Below, piece by piece: positions 18,361-27,080 of a stretch of DNA of 64,000 nt. Location of the stretch: positions 2,790,001 to 2,854,000 of the forward strand of contig OZ241896.1 in NCBI GenBank assembly GCA_965203565.1. Reading direction: 5' to 3'. The notes under the pieces were generated by a model, which saw only the letters and a list, made by a program, of their open reading frames with translations, did no database searches and was not told the DNA's origin. A program made the position numbers and the translations under genes. This stretch comes from JAAXGX01 sp965203565. GTDB taxonomy: Bacteria; Acidobacteriota; Vicinamibacteria; Vicinamibacterales; UBA8438. Numbering within the stretch: the stretch's first letter is position 1; each line of letters opens with the position of its first letter.

Positions 18361-18437
18361 GCCCGCAGCGAAAGCCCCGCCGTCCTTCGACGGGCGCCGC
18401 GTCCCGGCCGAACAGCGCCGTTCGCCGGCCGAACAGG
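18361..18437 (-). repeat. Partial element copy upstream of the MBL gene
   Basis: About 77 bp aligning with the right half of copy A in inverted orientation. It shares CTTCGACGGGCGC and CCGGCCGAACAGCG, with GTTCGCCGGCCGAA matching GTTCGTCGGTCGAA in copy A. Divergence is higher than between the full copies, so it looks older. The MBL gene's -10-like TACAAT follows directly. Confidence 0.6.
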
Positions 18438-18442
18438 TGCGC

Positions 18443-18448
18443 TACAAT
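18443..18448 (+). promoter_or_regulatory. Possible -10 box for the MBL gene
   Basis: TACAAT lies 41 bp before the ATG, directly after an element-derived stretch. TTCGCC ends 16 bp upstream as a weak -35, so the promoter may be partly built from the element. Confidence 0.4.
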
Positions 18449-18489
18449 CAGGCGCCGCGCGCCGTCGCGGCCTTCGGGAGGATCTGGCG

Positions 18490-19425
18490 ATGAGACGAAC
18501 CGCGCTTCTGGCGGCGCTGATGGCGGCGGGCGGGCTGACGATGGCGGCGGCCGGGTGCGGCGACGACTCGCCCCCGCCGGTCCCCGCGATAGAGCAGGTC
18601 CGCGACAACCTGTACGTGATCAAGGGAGGCGACCCGACCGACCGCGCGACGTTCAGCGGCGGCAACGTCGCCGTGTACGTCATGGAGGAGGGCGTCGCGG
18701 TGGTCGACTCGAAGCTGCCGGGCTACGGCCGGCAGATCATCGACCAGATCCGCACCGTGACCGACAAGCCGATCGCGGCGATGCTCCACACCCACACCCA
18801 CAACGACCATGCGGGGAGCACGCCGGAGTTCCCCGATACGATCGAGGTGATCACGCACGAGAACATCAAGGCCAGCCTGACCCGGGAGACGTGCGATCCG
18901 GTCACCAACTGCCAGACGTTCAAGGGGGAGAACGCGAAGTACCTGCCGCAGACGACGTTCTCCGAGAAGATGTCGGTCTGGTTCGGGACGGACCGGATCG
19001 ATCTGCACCACTTCGGGCCGGCGCACACGAACGGCGATACGCTGGTGGTCTTCCCCGCGGTGCGGGCGATGCACTCCGGTGACCTGTTCTCGCTGAAGCG
19101 TCCGCCTTTCGTCGACACCAGCAACGGCGGCAGCGCCCTCGCCTATCCCGAGACGCTGGAGAAGACCGCCGCCGGGATCGACGGGGTCGACACGATCATC
19201 CCCGGCCACAACGCCGAGCTGTTCACCTGGGCCGACCTGGAGCAGTACGCGGCGTTCCACCGCGACTTCGTGGCGAAGGCGCGCGCGGCGCGCGCGGCGG
19301 GCAAGACCGCCGCCGAGGCCGCGGAAGAGTACGTGATCCCGGACGAGTTCCAGGGCTACACCCGGTCCGATCCGGGGCGGATCGAGACGAACATCCAGAC
19401 GATCTACGACGAGTTGGGGCAGTAG
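18490..19425 (+). CDS. MBL-fold metallo-hydrolase lipoprotein
   Basis: A 311-residue protein with lipoprotein signal (lipobox AAGC near residue 23). The metallo-beta-lactamase metal motif HTHTHNDHAG is near residue 99, with the later metal ligand in MHSGDLFS and a terminal GHNAELF. It resembles the class B lactamase-like hydrolases; the substrate is unknown. GGGAGG lies about 9 bases before ATG. Convergent with the nucleotidyltransferase pair downstream. Confidence 0.9.
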   Translation: MRRTALLAALMAAGGLTMAAAGCGDDSPPPVPAIEQVRDNLYVIKGGDPTDRATFSGGNVAVYVMEEGVAVVDSKLPGYGRQIIDQIRTVTDKPIAAMLHTHTHNDHAGSTPEFPDTIEVITHENIKASLTRETCDPVTNCQTFKGENAKYLPQTTFSEKMSVWFGTDRIDLHHFGPAHTNGDTLVVFPAVRAMHSGDLFSLKRPPFVDTSNGGSALAYPETLEKTAAGIDGVDTIIPGHNAELFTWADLEQYAAFHRDFVAKARAARAAGKTAAEAAEEYVIPDEFQGYTRSDPGRIETNIQTIYDELGQ

Positions 19426-19438
19426 GCGGCGCGGCCGC

Positions 19439-19657
19439 TCAGGGCGTCACGTCCCAGGGCCGCTCCCACGGCCTGAGGGCGCGGCGGCGTGCGATGAACG
19501 GCAAGTCCTGCCGTTGTAGCTCCAGCAGGATGCGAACCTTCTCCCGCAACGGCGCCGCGGCCTGCGCCCGATGCCAGGCGCGCTTGCGCGCCAGACGGGT
19601 TGCAGCGTCTTCCGCCGCGCGCTCAGACGTCAGCGGGGAGTTCGGCGGGGATGGCAT
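19439..19657 (-). CDS. Small basic partner of the nucleotidyltransferase
   Basis: A 72-residue Arg/Ala-rich protein of unknown family. Its ATG lies 35 bp inside the upstream nucleotidyltransferase gene, so the two are translationally coupled. The sequence ends LRPWERPWDVTP. Size and coupling suggest a partner in a two-gene module, possibly toxin-antitoxin-like, but no known antitoxin motif is visible. Confidence 0.6.
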   Translation of the reverse strand: MPSPPNSPLTSERAAEDAATRLARKRAWHRAQAAAPLREKVRILLELQRQDLPFIARRRALRPWERPWDVTP

Positions 19658-20132
19658 GGATCTTCAGGAGCGCCTGCAGTCGGTTCCGGTCCACCGCGCC
19701 TGACTGCAGAAGCTGCCACGCACGCTCCCGCCGCCGGGCGCCGCCGGCCTGCAGCGCCAGGGCGGCCAGGTGCTCGGGGTCCACGACCTGCACCGGAACG
19801 CCGCCGTAGTCGTGCACCCGCGCCGTCGAAATCGCGGTCTCCACCAGCGCGTTCCAGGCGGGCAGGATCTGCACCGGAACGCCTTCGATCATCAGGTGCT
19901 CCGCCTGCAGCGCGATTCCCCTGGCCTGCGCCCACTCGTAGACCGGAGACAGCGGCAGGAGCGCGTCGCCGCCATCCGCAGCGATGGCGACGAACACGTC
20001 CAGATCGTAGGTGCGGGTCGGTTCGGCATAGAACAGGACCGCCGTCGCGCCGCCGACGGCATATTGCGGCACGACCCCTTCCTCGCGCATCTGGTTCAGG
20101 ATACGAAAAACGTCCGTCAGGGAGCTCGTCAC
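19623..20132 (-). CDS. Nucleotidyltransferase-fold protein
   Basis: A 169-residue protein with the nucleotidyltransferase signature: YAVGGATAVLFYAEP followed by TYDLDVFV, providing the GG and D-x-D positions. It resembles AbiEii/MNT-like or DUF6036-type proteins. It starts at GTG 20132 and overlaps the downstream small gene. It lies 12 bp after the stop of the 'RTPWGDPDLQG' gene on the same strand. A defence or toxin role is possible by analogy but not shown. Confidence 0.75.
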   Translation of the reverse strand: MTSSLTDVFRILNQMREEGVVPQYAVGGATAVLFYAEPTRTYDLDVFVAIAADGGDALLPLSPVYEWAQARGIALQAEHLMIEGVPVQILPAWNALVETAISTARVHDYGGVPVQVVDPEHLAALALQAGGARRRERAWQLLQSGAVDRNRLQALLKIHAIPAELPADV

Positions 20133-20144
20133 GTCGGGACGCGG

Positions 20145-21290
20145 TCAGCGTCCTTCGGCCCGGCGCCGGAGCGCTTCGATCTCGGGACCCCGCGTCTCCG
20201 CTTCGCCGAGCGCCTCGTCGAGGGCGAGCTGCTCGTTGGCGCGTCCCGCCTCGAGCAGGTTGGTCATGCCGTAGTTCCCCTCGTGGCACGCGACCTCCAG
20301 CATCAGGTAGTCGTCGGGGAGTTTCGACAACGGGCGCAGCACGGTGTACGGCCGGCTGTACACCATCGGGTCCTCCACCGTGTACGCATGCTCGATCGTG
20401 TCGTCGGCGACGCGCGTGAACCGCTCCACCAGCTTCAGCGTCGCGCCCGATCCCGGATAGAACCCCATGACGCGGCGGGTCGGCATGATCGGACCGCCGT
20501 CCTGCCGGCCGTTGAAGTTGGCCGTCTCCACCACGAGCGTGTCGCCCTCCCAGCGCCCGCGGGCGGCGCCGGTCCACGTCGTGACGTCAGAGTCGATGGG
20601 CGGCCGGCCGTCGAGCGGGACGACCCGGGTCTCCCACAGCCCGATCGACTCGAGCAGCATCGCCACGTAGCCCGGCGCCTGCACGATCTGCTTCGTCGCC
20701 CCGAGCGACGACATCACCGGGCGGATGCACCGCTCGTGCAGGTTGCGGTCGACCCACGAGTCGGCGATCCCCCGCGGCAGCCGCGCGGCGTGCCGCGCCT
20801 CGAGCCGCTCGACCGCCGGCAGCGTCAGCGGCGGGATCCGGCCGTCCGGCGGATCGACCACCAGCGACGTGCGCGGCCAGATCTTCCGCGCGGCGTCCGG
20901 CCGCGGCATCCAGAAGTTGTTGTACTCCTGGCCGACGATCCCGTCCTCGAACTCCGCTCCCCGCTCGATCTCGGCCGTGCTCCGCGGCCCGGATAGCTGC
21001 TCGGGCGACCAGAGCCGATCGAACTCGGCCGCTTCGGCCACCTCGCGCTCGGCGATCTCCTCCTGCGTCAGCAGCTCCCGGCCGCCGAACCCGGCCGGCC
21101 GCTCCATCGGCGTCGGCGCGTGGCCGTCGGTCCCCCACTTCCCCTGCAGGTCGGGGTCGCCCCACGGCGTGCGCGGCGCGGACCACGACCCGTCCTGGCC
21201 GGCCGCGGCCGGCGCCGCAGCGCCGGCCAGCGCGCCGACGGCGACGACCGCCGCCAGACCTGCCTTGTTGACCTTCATCCTGGTGTTCAT
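20145..21290 (-). CDS. Secreted 'RTPWGDPDLQG' family protein, copy 1
   Basis: A 381-residue secreted protein with a signal peptide ending AAPAAAGQ. Conserved features shared with the gene at 53.8-54.8 kb are PRTPWGDPDLQGKW, RTSLVVDPPDGRIPPLT, RCIRP, GRWEGDTLVVET and YACHEGNYGM-type (here VACHEGNYGM). The family is expanded in Acidobacteriota and has no assigned function. The start at ATG 21290 has GGAGG 8 bases upstream. The 39-bp gap to the next upstream gene consists mostly of a half element. Confidence 0.82.
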   Translation of the reverse strand: MNTRMKVNKAGLAAVVAVGALAGAAAPAAAGQDGSWSAPRTPWGDPDLQGKWGTDGHAPTPMERPAGFGGRELLTQEEIAEREVAEAAEFDRLWSPEQLSGPRSTAEIERGAEFEDGIVGQEYNNFWMPRPDAARKIWPRTSLVVDPPDGRIPPLTLPAVERLEARHAARLPRGIADSWVDRNLHERCIRPVMSSLGATKQIVQAPGYVAMLLESIGLWETRVVPLDGRPPIDSDVTTWTGAARGRWEGDTLVVETANFNGRQDGGPIMPTRRVMGFYPGSGATLKLVERFTRVADDTIEHAYTVEDPMVYSRPYTVLRPLSKLPDDYLMLEVACHEGNYGMTNLLEAGRANEQLALDEALGEAETRGPEIEALRRRAEGR

Positions 21291-21299
21291 GTCAAGCCT

Positions 21300-21329
21300 C
21301 CGAGCGCAGTGGGGCTTCGCCACGGGCTG
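21300..21329 (+). repeat. Partial element (right end) between two genes
   Basis: About 30 bp equal to the right end of the 158-bp element (AGTGGGGCTTCGCCACGGGCTG). It fills the gap between the LVIVD stop codon and the ribosome-binding site of the next gene. Confidence 0.65.
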
Positions 21330-22385
21330 TCAAGCGCCGAGGCGCAGGATCAGCACGCCGGGCGCGGCGGACGAACCGTCGCCGCCCTCCCCCACCGCCA
21401 CCAGGACGAGCGACCCTTCCACCGCGACGTCGCGCGGCGGCCCGGACGGCGCGTAGGTGGCGGCGAGCGCCGGCCGCGACGGGTCCGACAGGTCGACCAC
21501 CTGGAGCAGGAACGGCGGATAGATGTCGGCGATGAACGCCAGCGGACCCTCGAACCGCGCGCGCGGCGCCGCGATGTTCCGGCCGGCCGCGGGCCGGTCC
21601 GGGTGGCGGTACGTCCCGATCGGCGCCGGGGCGGACGGGTCGGTGACGTCGAACATCTCCAGCAGCGTGTCGGTGCTGACGACGGCGGCGAGCGTCGCGC
21701 CCGGCGCGGCCGGGTCGCGCCGGACGGCGGCCACCGTCGCCGGCCGCTCGGTCATGCCGCGGATGCTCTCGGCCTCCGGCTCGCCCGGCTTCGACAGGTC
21801 GATGATCGTCAGCCCGCCCGGCCGGTCGGCGACGTACGCGAACGACCCGACCGTGATGACGTCCGTCGCGTACCCCTCCGTGAAGTACTCCCCGCGCAGG
21901 ACGGGCGCCGCCGGGTCCGAGACGTCGATCACCTCGACGCCCGAGAGCCGGTTGGCGACGACCGCCGTCGAGCCGGCTACGTCGACGCTGAGCGCCTGCC
22001 CGGCGGTCTGGAACGAGCCGAGCAGCGCCGGCGCCGCCGGGTCCGAGACGTCCAGGACGCCGAGACCGTAGAAGTCGACCGCCGCATACGCCACCGAACC
22101 CGCAGTCCGGACGCAGTAGACGTTCTGGGGAAAGGTGTACGACCCGCGGACCACGGGCGCCGCCGGGTCCGCGACGTCGACGATGCGGACCGTCGGACCG
22201 TCCGAAACGTAGGCGAGCGAGCCGTCCAGGTGCACCGTCGCCGCCGCTCCCGGAATCGTCCCGACCGGCTCCAGCGTCCGCGTCTGGGCCGATGCGGCGG
22301 CGGCGCCGGCGGCGCAAATCCACGCCGCGGCCCAGGAGGCCGCCAGCCAGCGGCCCGCAGTCGAGCGCCCGAATGCGGCGCCCAT
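21330..22385 (-). CDS. Secreted LVIVD-repeat protein
   Basis: A 351-residue secreted propeller-like protein with signal peptide ending ASAQ. It has at least six LVIVD repeats, for example VRIVDVADPAAPVVRGSY, VEVIDVSDPAAPVLRGEY and VVDLSDPSRPALAATY. The function of LVIVD proteins is unclear; they are usually surface or periplasmic. The start ATG 22383-22385 lies inside an element-derived half copy, where the full elements have ACG. The stop TGA begins exactly at another element end. Confidence 0.82.
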   Translation of the reverse strand: MGAAFGRSTAGRWLAASWAAAWICAAGAAAASAQTRTLEPVGTIPGAAATVHLDGSLAYVSDGPTVRIVDVADPAAPVVRGSYTFPQNVYCVRTAGSVAYAAVDFYGLGVLDVSDPAAPALLGSFQTAGQALSVDVAGSTAVVANRLSGVEVIDVSDPAAPVLRGEYFTEGYATDVITVGSFAYVADRPGGLTIIDLSKPGEPEAESIRGMTERPATVAAVRRDPAAPGATLAAVVSTDTLLEMFDVTDPSAPAPIGTYRHPDRPAAGRNIAAPRARFEGPLAFIADIYPPFLLQVVDLSDPSRPALAATYAPSGPPRDVAVEGSLVLVAVGEGGDGSSAAPGVLILRLGA

Positions 22386-22415
22386 CGAACGCAGCGGGGA
22401 TTTCTCCACGGGCTG
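22368..22415 (+). repeat. Partial element (right half) overlapping the LVIVD start
   Basis: About 48 bp matching the right half of copy A: GCGCCCATCGAACGCAGCGG against GCGCCCGTCGAATGCAGCGG, then CCACGGGCTG. The LVIVD gene's ATG falls within it. Confidence 0.7.
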
Positions 22416-22431
22416 CCAGACCCTCACGGCG

Positions 22432-23790
22432 CTACGGCTGCTCCGCAATCCGGTACAGGTGGGCGGCGGTCCGGAGGATCAGGCTCCCGCCGGCGACGGC
22501 GGGCGTCGCCATCGCCATCTCGTCGAGCGGGTTGCTGCCGAGCAGCTCGTACTCCGGGCCGGCCCGGATGACGAACGTTTCGCCTTCCTCGCTGAGGGCG
22601 AACACCTTGTCGTTGTACGCCCAGAGCGAGGCGGTGAACGCCGTGGCGCGCCGGGCGATCCGTTTCCGCGAATAGACCTCCCGGCCGGTCCGCGCGTCGG
22701 TGCAGATGAGGAAGCCCCGGTCGAGCAGGGTGTAGTGGAAGTCGCCGTACACGAGGGCCGAGGTGCTGTAGGTGCCCAGCTTCGGGTTCGACCAGGCGAC
22801 GTACTCGTTGCGCGACCGGCCGTCCCGCAGCGTGATGTCGCCGACCGCCCCCGGGCGGATGGCGTACACCGGACGGACGCTGTCGGCGAGGAAGCCGGAG
22901 CTGACGTACAGCAGTCCATGGGCGGCGAACGGCGTCGGCGCGGTGATCCAGGTCATCCCCGTCAGCTCCCACAGCAGCTCGCCGTCGAGGCCGTACGAAC
23001 GGACCTTGTCGGTGCCGGCGGTCACGATCTCGGTCCGGACGTCGTTCTCCCAGACGAACGGCGTCGACCAGTTGCTCCCCTCGTCGCGATCGACCCGCCA
23101 GAGCTCTTCGCCCGTCCGCTTGTCGAAGGCGGCGATGAACGACTGCTCGTCGTTGTCGTTCACCAGGTAGAGGCGGTCTTCGTGCAGCACCGGCGACGCG
23201 CCGCCGCCCCAGCCGTGGCGGTACTCCAGCGGCTCCATTTCCTGCGACCAGACCGGCGCGCCGTCGAGGTCGAAGGCGTACAGGCCGATCCCGCCGAAGT
23301 AGGCGTAGATCCGCTCGCCGTCGGTGACCGGCGTCTCCGACGCGTAGGTGTTCTTCCCGTGCCGGGCTATCGGCGGAGCCGATCGCCGGACTTCGCGCTC
23401 CCAGCGGATCCGCCCGTCGGCGAGGTCGACGCCGTACACCATCCACTGATGGACCGCTGTCGGAACGGCGCTGGACGAGTGGCCGTCGTACAGGCCGAGC
23501 TGGGGTCCGGGACCCGGATCGTCGCTGACGGCCGACGTGACCACGACCAGATCGTCCCAGACGATCGGCGAGCTCCAGCCCTGGCCCGGCACCTCGGTCT
23601 TCCAGACGACGTTCTCGGTCCGGCTCCAGGTTTCCGGCAGGGCCGGGTCGTCCTCAGCCACGCCGGCGCTCGGCCCGCGGAACTTCGGCCAGTTGTCTTC
23701 GGCCGCCGCCGCGCCCGCCGCACCTGATACGGTGAAGCCGGCCGCGATCAGCAGCGCCGCAACGGCGGCGGTCATCGACTGGAGCTGCAT
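22432..23790 (-). CDS. Secreted PQQ-like beta-propeller protein
   Basis: A 452-residue secreted protein with signal peptide ending AAAAEDN. It has an eight-bladed PQQ-type propeller: NWPKFRGPSAGVAEDD, VWKTEVPGQGWSSPIVWDD, AFDKRTGEELWRVD, GTDKVRSYGLDGELLWEL. This BamB-like type occurs widely in Acidobacteriota and Planctomycetes and often lacks enzyme activity. The start at ATG 23788-23790 has AGGAGG 5 bases upstream. Divergent from the cytochrome gene. Confidence 0.88.
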   Translation of the reverse strand: MQLQSMTAAVAALLIAAGFTVSGAAGAAAAEDNWPKFRGPSAGVAEDDPALPETWSRTENVVWKTEVPGQGWSSPIVWDDLVVVTSAVSDDPGPGPQLGLYDGHSSSAVPTAVHQWMVYGVDLADGRIRWEREVRRSAPPIARHGKNTYASETPVTDGERIYAYFGGIGLYAFDLDGAPVWSQEMEPLEYRHGWGGGASPVLHEDRLYLVNDNDEQSFIAAFDKRTGEELWRVDRDEGSNWSTPFVWENDVRTEIVTAGTDKVRSYGLDGELLWELTGMTWITAPTPFAAHGLLYVSSGFLADSVRPVYAIRPGAVGDITLRDGRSRNEYVAWSNPKLGTYSTSALVYGDFHYTLLDRGFLICTDARTGREVYSRKRIARRATAFTASLWAYNDKVFALSEEGETFVIRAGPEYELLGSNPLDEMAMATPAVAGGSLILRTAAHLYRIAEQP

Positions 23791-23879
23791 GGCGCCTCCT
23801 GCCCGCAACGGGGTTTCCGGATCTTCTCGCATGGTCCCGAAAAGTGCAAGGCCGGCCGCCTGATCCGAATTCTGAACGT

Positions 23880-23885
23880 TATAAT
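23880..23885 (+). promoter_or_regulatory. -10 box for the cytochrome/PQQ dehydrogenase operon
   Basis: A perfect TATAAT, 20 bp before the cytochrome ATG, followed by GGGAGG as ribosome-binding site. The -35 is not clear. It lies in the 115-bp divergent spacer with the propeller gene. Confidence 0.5.
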
Positions 23886-23905
23886 CGCGCCGTCGCGGGA
23901 GGATC

Positions 23906-24688
23906 ATGCGCATGCATCGAAAGCTGTTCGCGCGGCGCCTGTCCGCCGGCGCGGCGATCTGGCTGGTCTGGGCTATCGGCCAGGGACGCGCGCAGGACCA
24001 CGCCGACTACGCGCCGGCGGACATCGAGTACGGCCTGAGCGTCTACCGCGCGCAGTGCGTCACCTGCCACGGGGAGGACGGCGGCGCCATCGCGGGCGTC
24101 GACTTCCGGTCCGGCCAGCTCCGGCGGGCGGCGTCGGACCGCGACCTGCGGCGGATCATCCGCAGCGGCGTCCCCGACACCGGGATGCTCGCCTTCGACC
24201 TCGACGAGGCGGAGATGACCGGGATCGTCGCCTACCTCCGGAACATGAATTACGAGATCGACGCCGTGACGATGGGCGACGCGTCGCGCGGCCGGTCCGT
24301 CTTCGAAGGGAAGGGCGCCTGCCTGGACTGCCACCGGGTGCAGGGCCGAGGCCCGAGGACGGCGCCCGACCTGACGTCGATCGGCACGCTCCGTCCCCCC
24401 AGCGCGCTGCGGCGGACGCTGCTCGACCCGACCGGGACGATGCGGCCGATCGATCGGCCGGTGGCGCTGGTGACGGCGGGCGGTGAGCGCGTCACCGGAC
24501 GCCGGCTCAACGAAGACACCTACACCGTCCAGCTCATCGACGATCAGGAGCGCCTCCGGTCGTTCGACAAGGCCGATCTGCGCGAGTTCAACGTCCTGAC
24601 CGAATCGCCGATGCCGTCGTACGCCGACCGGCTCGACGAGGGCGAGCTGGCCGACCTGCTGGCCTATCTCGTTTCCCTGAAAGGTTGA
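23906..24688 (+). CDS. Diheme cytochrome c
   Basis: A 260-residue periplasmic cytochrome with a signal peptide and two c-type heme motifs, CVTCH near residue 50 and CLDCH near residue 141. Likely axial Met positions are in GVPDTGMLAF and in TESPMPSYAD. The gene is 5 bp upstream of a PQQ dehydrogenase, so it is probably its electron acceptor. The C-terminal segment (LDEGELADLLAYLVSLKG) is typical for cytochrome c partners of quinoproteins. Confidence 0.93.
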   Translation: MRMHRKLFARRLSAGAAIWLVWAIGQGRAQDHADYAPADIEYGLSVYRAQCVTCHGEDGGAIAGVDFRSGQLRRAASDRDLRRIIRSGVPDTGMLAFDLDEAEMTGIVAYLRNMNYEIDAVTMGDASRGRSVFEGKGACLDCHRVQGRGPRTAPDLTSIGTLRPPSALRRTLLDPTGTMRPIDRPVALVTAGGERVTGRRLNEDTYTVQLIDDQERLRSFDKADLREFNVLTESPMPSYADRLDEGELADLLAYLVSLKG

Positions 24689-24693
24689 CGGCG

Positions 24694-26400
24694 ATGGCGC
24701 GACCGACGGCGCGGCGGCAAGCGGCGGCGCGGATCGTGGCGGCGGCGATCGTCGCCGGCGCGGCCGGCGGGGAGGCGTCCGGGCAGGTCTCGTCCGACCG
24801 GCTGCGCGACGCGGCGGCCGAACCCCGCAACTGGCTGACCTATTCGGGCGGCTACTTCAGCCAGCGCCACAGCACGCTCGACCAGATCGCCCCGGACAAC
24901 GTGGAGGACCTGCGGTTGCAGTGGGTGCACCAGACGGCGGTCTCCGGTCCCTGGCAAGCGACGCCGCTGGTGGTGGACGGCGTCATGTACCTGACGCAGC
25001 GCCCCAACGACGTCGTGGCGCTCGACGCCCGGACCGGGCGGGTGTACTGGGTGTACCGGTACCGGACCTCGCCGGGGCAACGGGCCTGCTGCGGGGCGAA
25101 CAACCGGGGGGTGGCGGTGCTCGGCGACCGGGTGTTCATGGGGACGCTCGACGCGCACGTCGTGGCGGTGGACGCGAAGACCGGCGTGGAGCTGTGGGAC
25201 GTCGAGCTGGCCGACATGGACTTGGCGTACGCGTTCACCCTCGCGCCGCTGGCGATCAAGGACAAGGTGATCGTCGGGACGAGCGGCGGCGACCGGGGGA
25301 TCCGGGGGTTCATCGCGGCGCTCGACGCGGCGACGGGCGAGGAGGCGTGGCGGTTCTACACCATCCCCGGCCCCGGCGAGCCGGGGCACGAGACGTGGGA
25401 GCCGTGCCCGCCGAACCCGGCGGCCTACTGCGATCCGGAAGCGTGGAAGCACGGCGGCGCGGCGGTCTGGCTGACCGGCTCGTACGACCCGGACCTGAAC
25501 CTGACGTACTGGGGGATCGGCAACCCCGGCCCCGACTTTTACCGGGAGCAGCGGCCGGGCGACAACCTGTACTCGAACTCCGTGGTGGCGCTCGACGCCG
25601 ACACCGGCGAGTTGCGGTGGCACTTCCAGTTCACCCCGGACGACCCGTACGACTACGACTCGGTGCAGATTCCGGTGCTGGCCGACGTAGAGCGCGGCGG
25701 GACGCTGTTCAAGGTGATGCTGTGGGCGAACCGGAACGGTTTCTACTACGTGCTCGACCGGGCGACGGGGCGGTTCCTGCGCGGGCTGCCGTTCGTCACC
25801 GTCAACTGGGCGGAGGGGCTCGACGACAGCGGCCGGCCGATCGAGACGCCGCAGCCGCCCGGCGCCCCCACCTATCCGGGGATCCAGGGCGGCACCAACT
25901 GGTACTCGCCCTCCTACAGCCCGCGGACGGAGCTGTTCTACGTCCCGGCCTGGGAGAACTACGCTTCGATCTTCGGCGGCGAGCCGCAGGAGTACGTGCC
26001 GGGGCAGTCGTTCATCGGCGGTCTGCCGGGCCGCCACGAACCGGTGCGGGACGCGCCGACGGTTCCCGGCCTGGTCCGCGGGCCGATCAACTTCTGGACC
26101 GACGCGGTCGGCACGGGGGCGGTGCTGGCGCTCGACGCGCTGTCGGGCGAGCAGAGGTGGAAGTTCGAGATGACCGACGTCATCAGCAGCGGGATTCTCA
26201 CGACCGCTTCGAACCTGCTCTTCACCGGCGCGCGGTCCGGGTACTTCCAGGCGCACGACGCCGCCACCGGCGACCTGCTGTGGAAGGCGAGCCTCGGCGG
26301 GCAGATCGTCAACGGCCCGATGACCTACGAGGTGGACGGCAGGCAGTACGTCGCCGTCATCGCCGGCCACTCCCTCTCGACCTTCGCCCTTCGGGAGTGA
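24694..26400 (+). CDS. PQQ-dependent methanol/ethanol-type dehydrogenase
   Basis: A 568-residue secreted quinoprotein. It has an eight-bladed propeller with tryptophan-docking repeats, the vicinal disulfide motif ACCGANNRG near residue 131 that contacts PQQ, GNPGPDFY near residue 280 and FTPDDPYDYDSVQ near residue 315, where the catalytic Asp lies. It oxidises alcohols or related substrates in the periplasm and should pass electrons to the adjacent cytochrome. No pqqABCDE genes are in the window. The PqqD-like protein at 59 kb sits in a different cluster. Confidence 0.93.
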   Translation: MARPTARRQAAARIVAAAIVAGAAGGEASGQVSSDRLRDAAAEPRNWLTYSGGYFSQRHSTLDQIAPDNVEDLRLQWVHQTAVSGPWQATPLVVDGVMYLTQRPNDVVALDARTGRVYWVYRYRTSPGQRACCGANNRGVAVLGDRVFMGTLDAHVVAVDAKTGVELWDVELADMDLAYAFTLAPLAIKDKVIVGTSGGDRGIRGFIAALDAATGEEAWRFYTIPGPGEPGHETWEPCPPNPAAYCDPEAWKHGGAAVWLTGSYDPDLNLTYWGIGNPGPDFYREQRPGDNLYSNSVVALDADTGELRWHFQFTPDDPYDYDSVQIPVLADVERGGTLFKVMLWANRNGFYYVLDRATGRFLRGLPFVTVNWAEGLDDSGRPIETPQPPGAPTYPGIQGGTNWYSPSYSPRTELFYVPAWENYASIFGGEPQEYVPGQSFIGGLPGRHEPVRDAPTVPGLVRGPINFWTDAVGTGAVLALDALSGEQRWKFEMTDVISSGILTTASNLLFTGARSGYFQAHDAATGDLLWKASLGGQIVNGPMTYEVDGRQYVAVIAGHSLSTFALRE

Positions 26401-26439
26401 AGCGCGACGTTCCGGCGCATGCGTTGCGCCCAAGTGCGT

Positions 26440-26484
26440 GGATGCAGCGCCCGCCGAGTGCAGCGGAGACTTCACCACGGGCTG
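26440..26484 (+). repeat. Partial element (right half) after the PQQ dehydrogenase
   Basis: About 45 bp matching the right half of copy A (GATGCAGCGCCCG then TGCAGCGGAGA and CCACGGGCTG), in the gap behind the dehydrogenase gene. Confidence 0.65.
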
Positions 26485-26532
26485 TTGGGGTGGAATGAGT
26501 CCTTCGTTTCTAAACAACTCAAGGGTGGCGCG

Positions 26533-26700
26533 ATGTTCCGCGAAGCGGACGCCGCCTTCTACGCAAGGATGACGATCACGGCCTCGCCCTGCCGACTCTC
26601 GGTCGCCAACCTGCTGGAAACGTCGATAGTGGCCGGCCGCCGCGGCAATGCGGCGGATACGGGCGAGGATTTCGCACGCACCGACATCGAGGCGGCATGA
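26533..26700 (+). pseudogene. VapC-type PIN toxin fragment
   Basis: A 55-residue ORF resembling the middle of a VapC PIN-domain toxin (RLSVANLLETSIVAGRRGN, then RTDIEA). The N-terminal segment with the first catalytic Asp and the C-terminal acidic part are missing, so it cannot be a working RNase. Its stop overlaps the next start as ATGA. Confidence 0.6.
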
Positions 26701-27080
26701 CGCGGGAGCATTTCGAGAAGCTTGTGGCCAAGGCCGTCCGCGGCATCCCGAAACGGTTCCAGGACGAGATGCGCAACGTCGCGGTGGTGGTGGAGGACTA
26801 TCCGGAACCCGAACTGCTGGAGGAGATGGGGGTCGCCCCGCCCGAGACGCTGTACGGCCTGTACCAGGGCACTCCGCTTCCGGAGCGGGAGTGGGCGCAC
26901 GGCAACGTGCTGCCGGACCGGATCACGATCTACCGGCAGCCGATTACCGAAGACTGCGACTACGACGAGGAAGTCATCCGGGCGATCGGGGAAACGGTCA
27001 TCCACGAGTTCGGCCATTACTTCGGCCTGAGCGAGGAGGAAATCGAGGAGATTGAGTCGCGCTACTGGCGCGGCGAGTGA
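26697..27080 (+). CDS. Zincin-like metallopeptidase (MPTase family)
   Basis: A 127-residue protein of the zincin_1/DUF1025 type. It has IPKRFQDEMRNVAVVVEDYP, LYGLYQGTPLPER, the HExxH-type HEFGHYFGLSEEEIEEIE near residue 100, and ITIYRQPI. The length is normal. Catalytic activity in this family is not established. It follows a VapC relic by an ATGA overlap and its 3' end overlaps a convergent small-protein gene by 19 bp. Confidence 0.9.
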   Translation: MTREHFEKLVAKAVRGIPKRFQDEMRNVAVVVEDYPEPELLEEMGVAPPETLYGLYQGTPLPEREWAHGNVLPDRITIYRQPITEDCDYDEEVIRAIGETVIHEFGHYFGLSEEEIEEIESRYWRGE

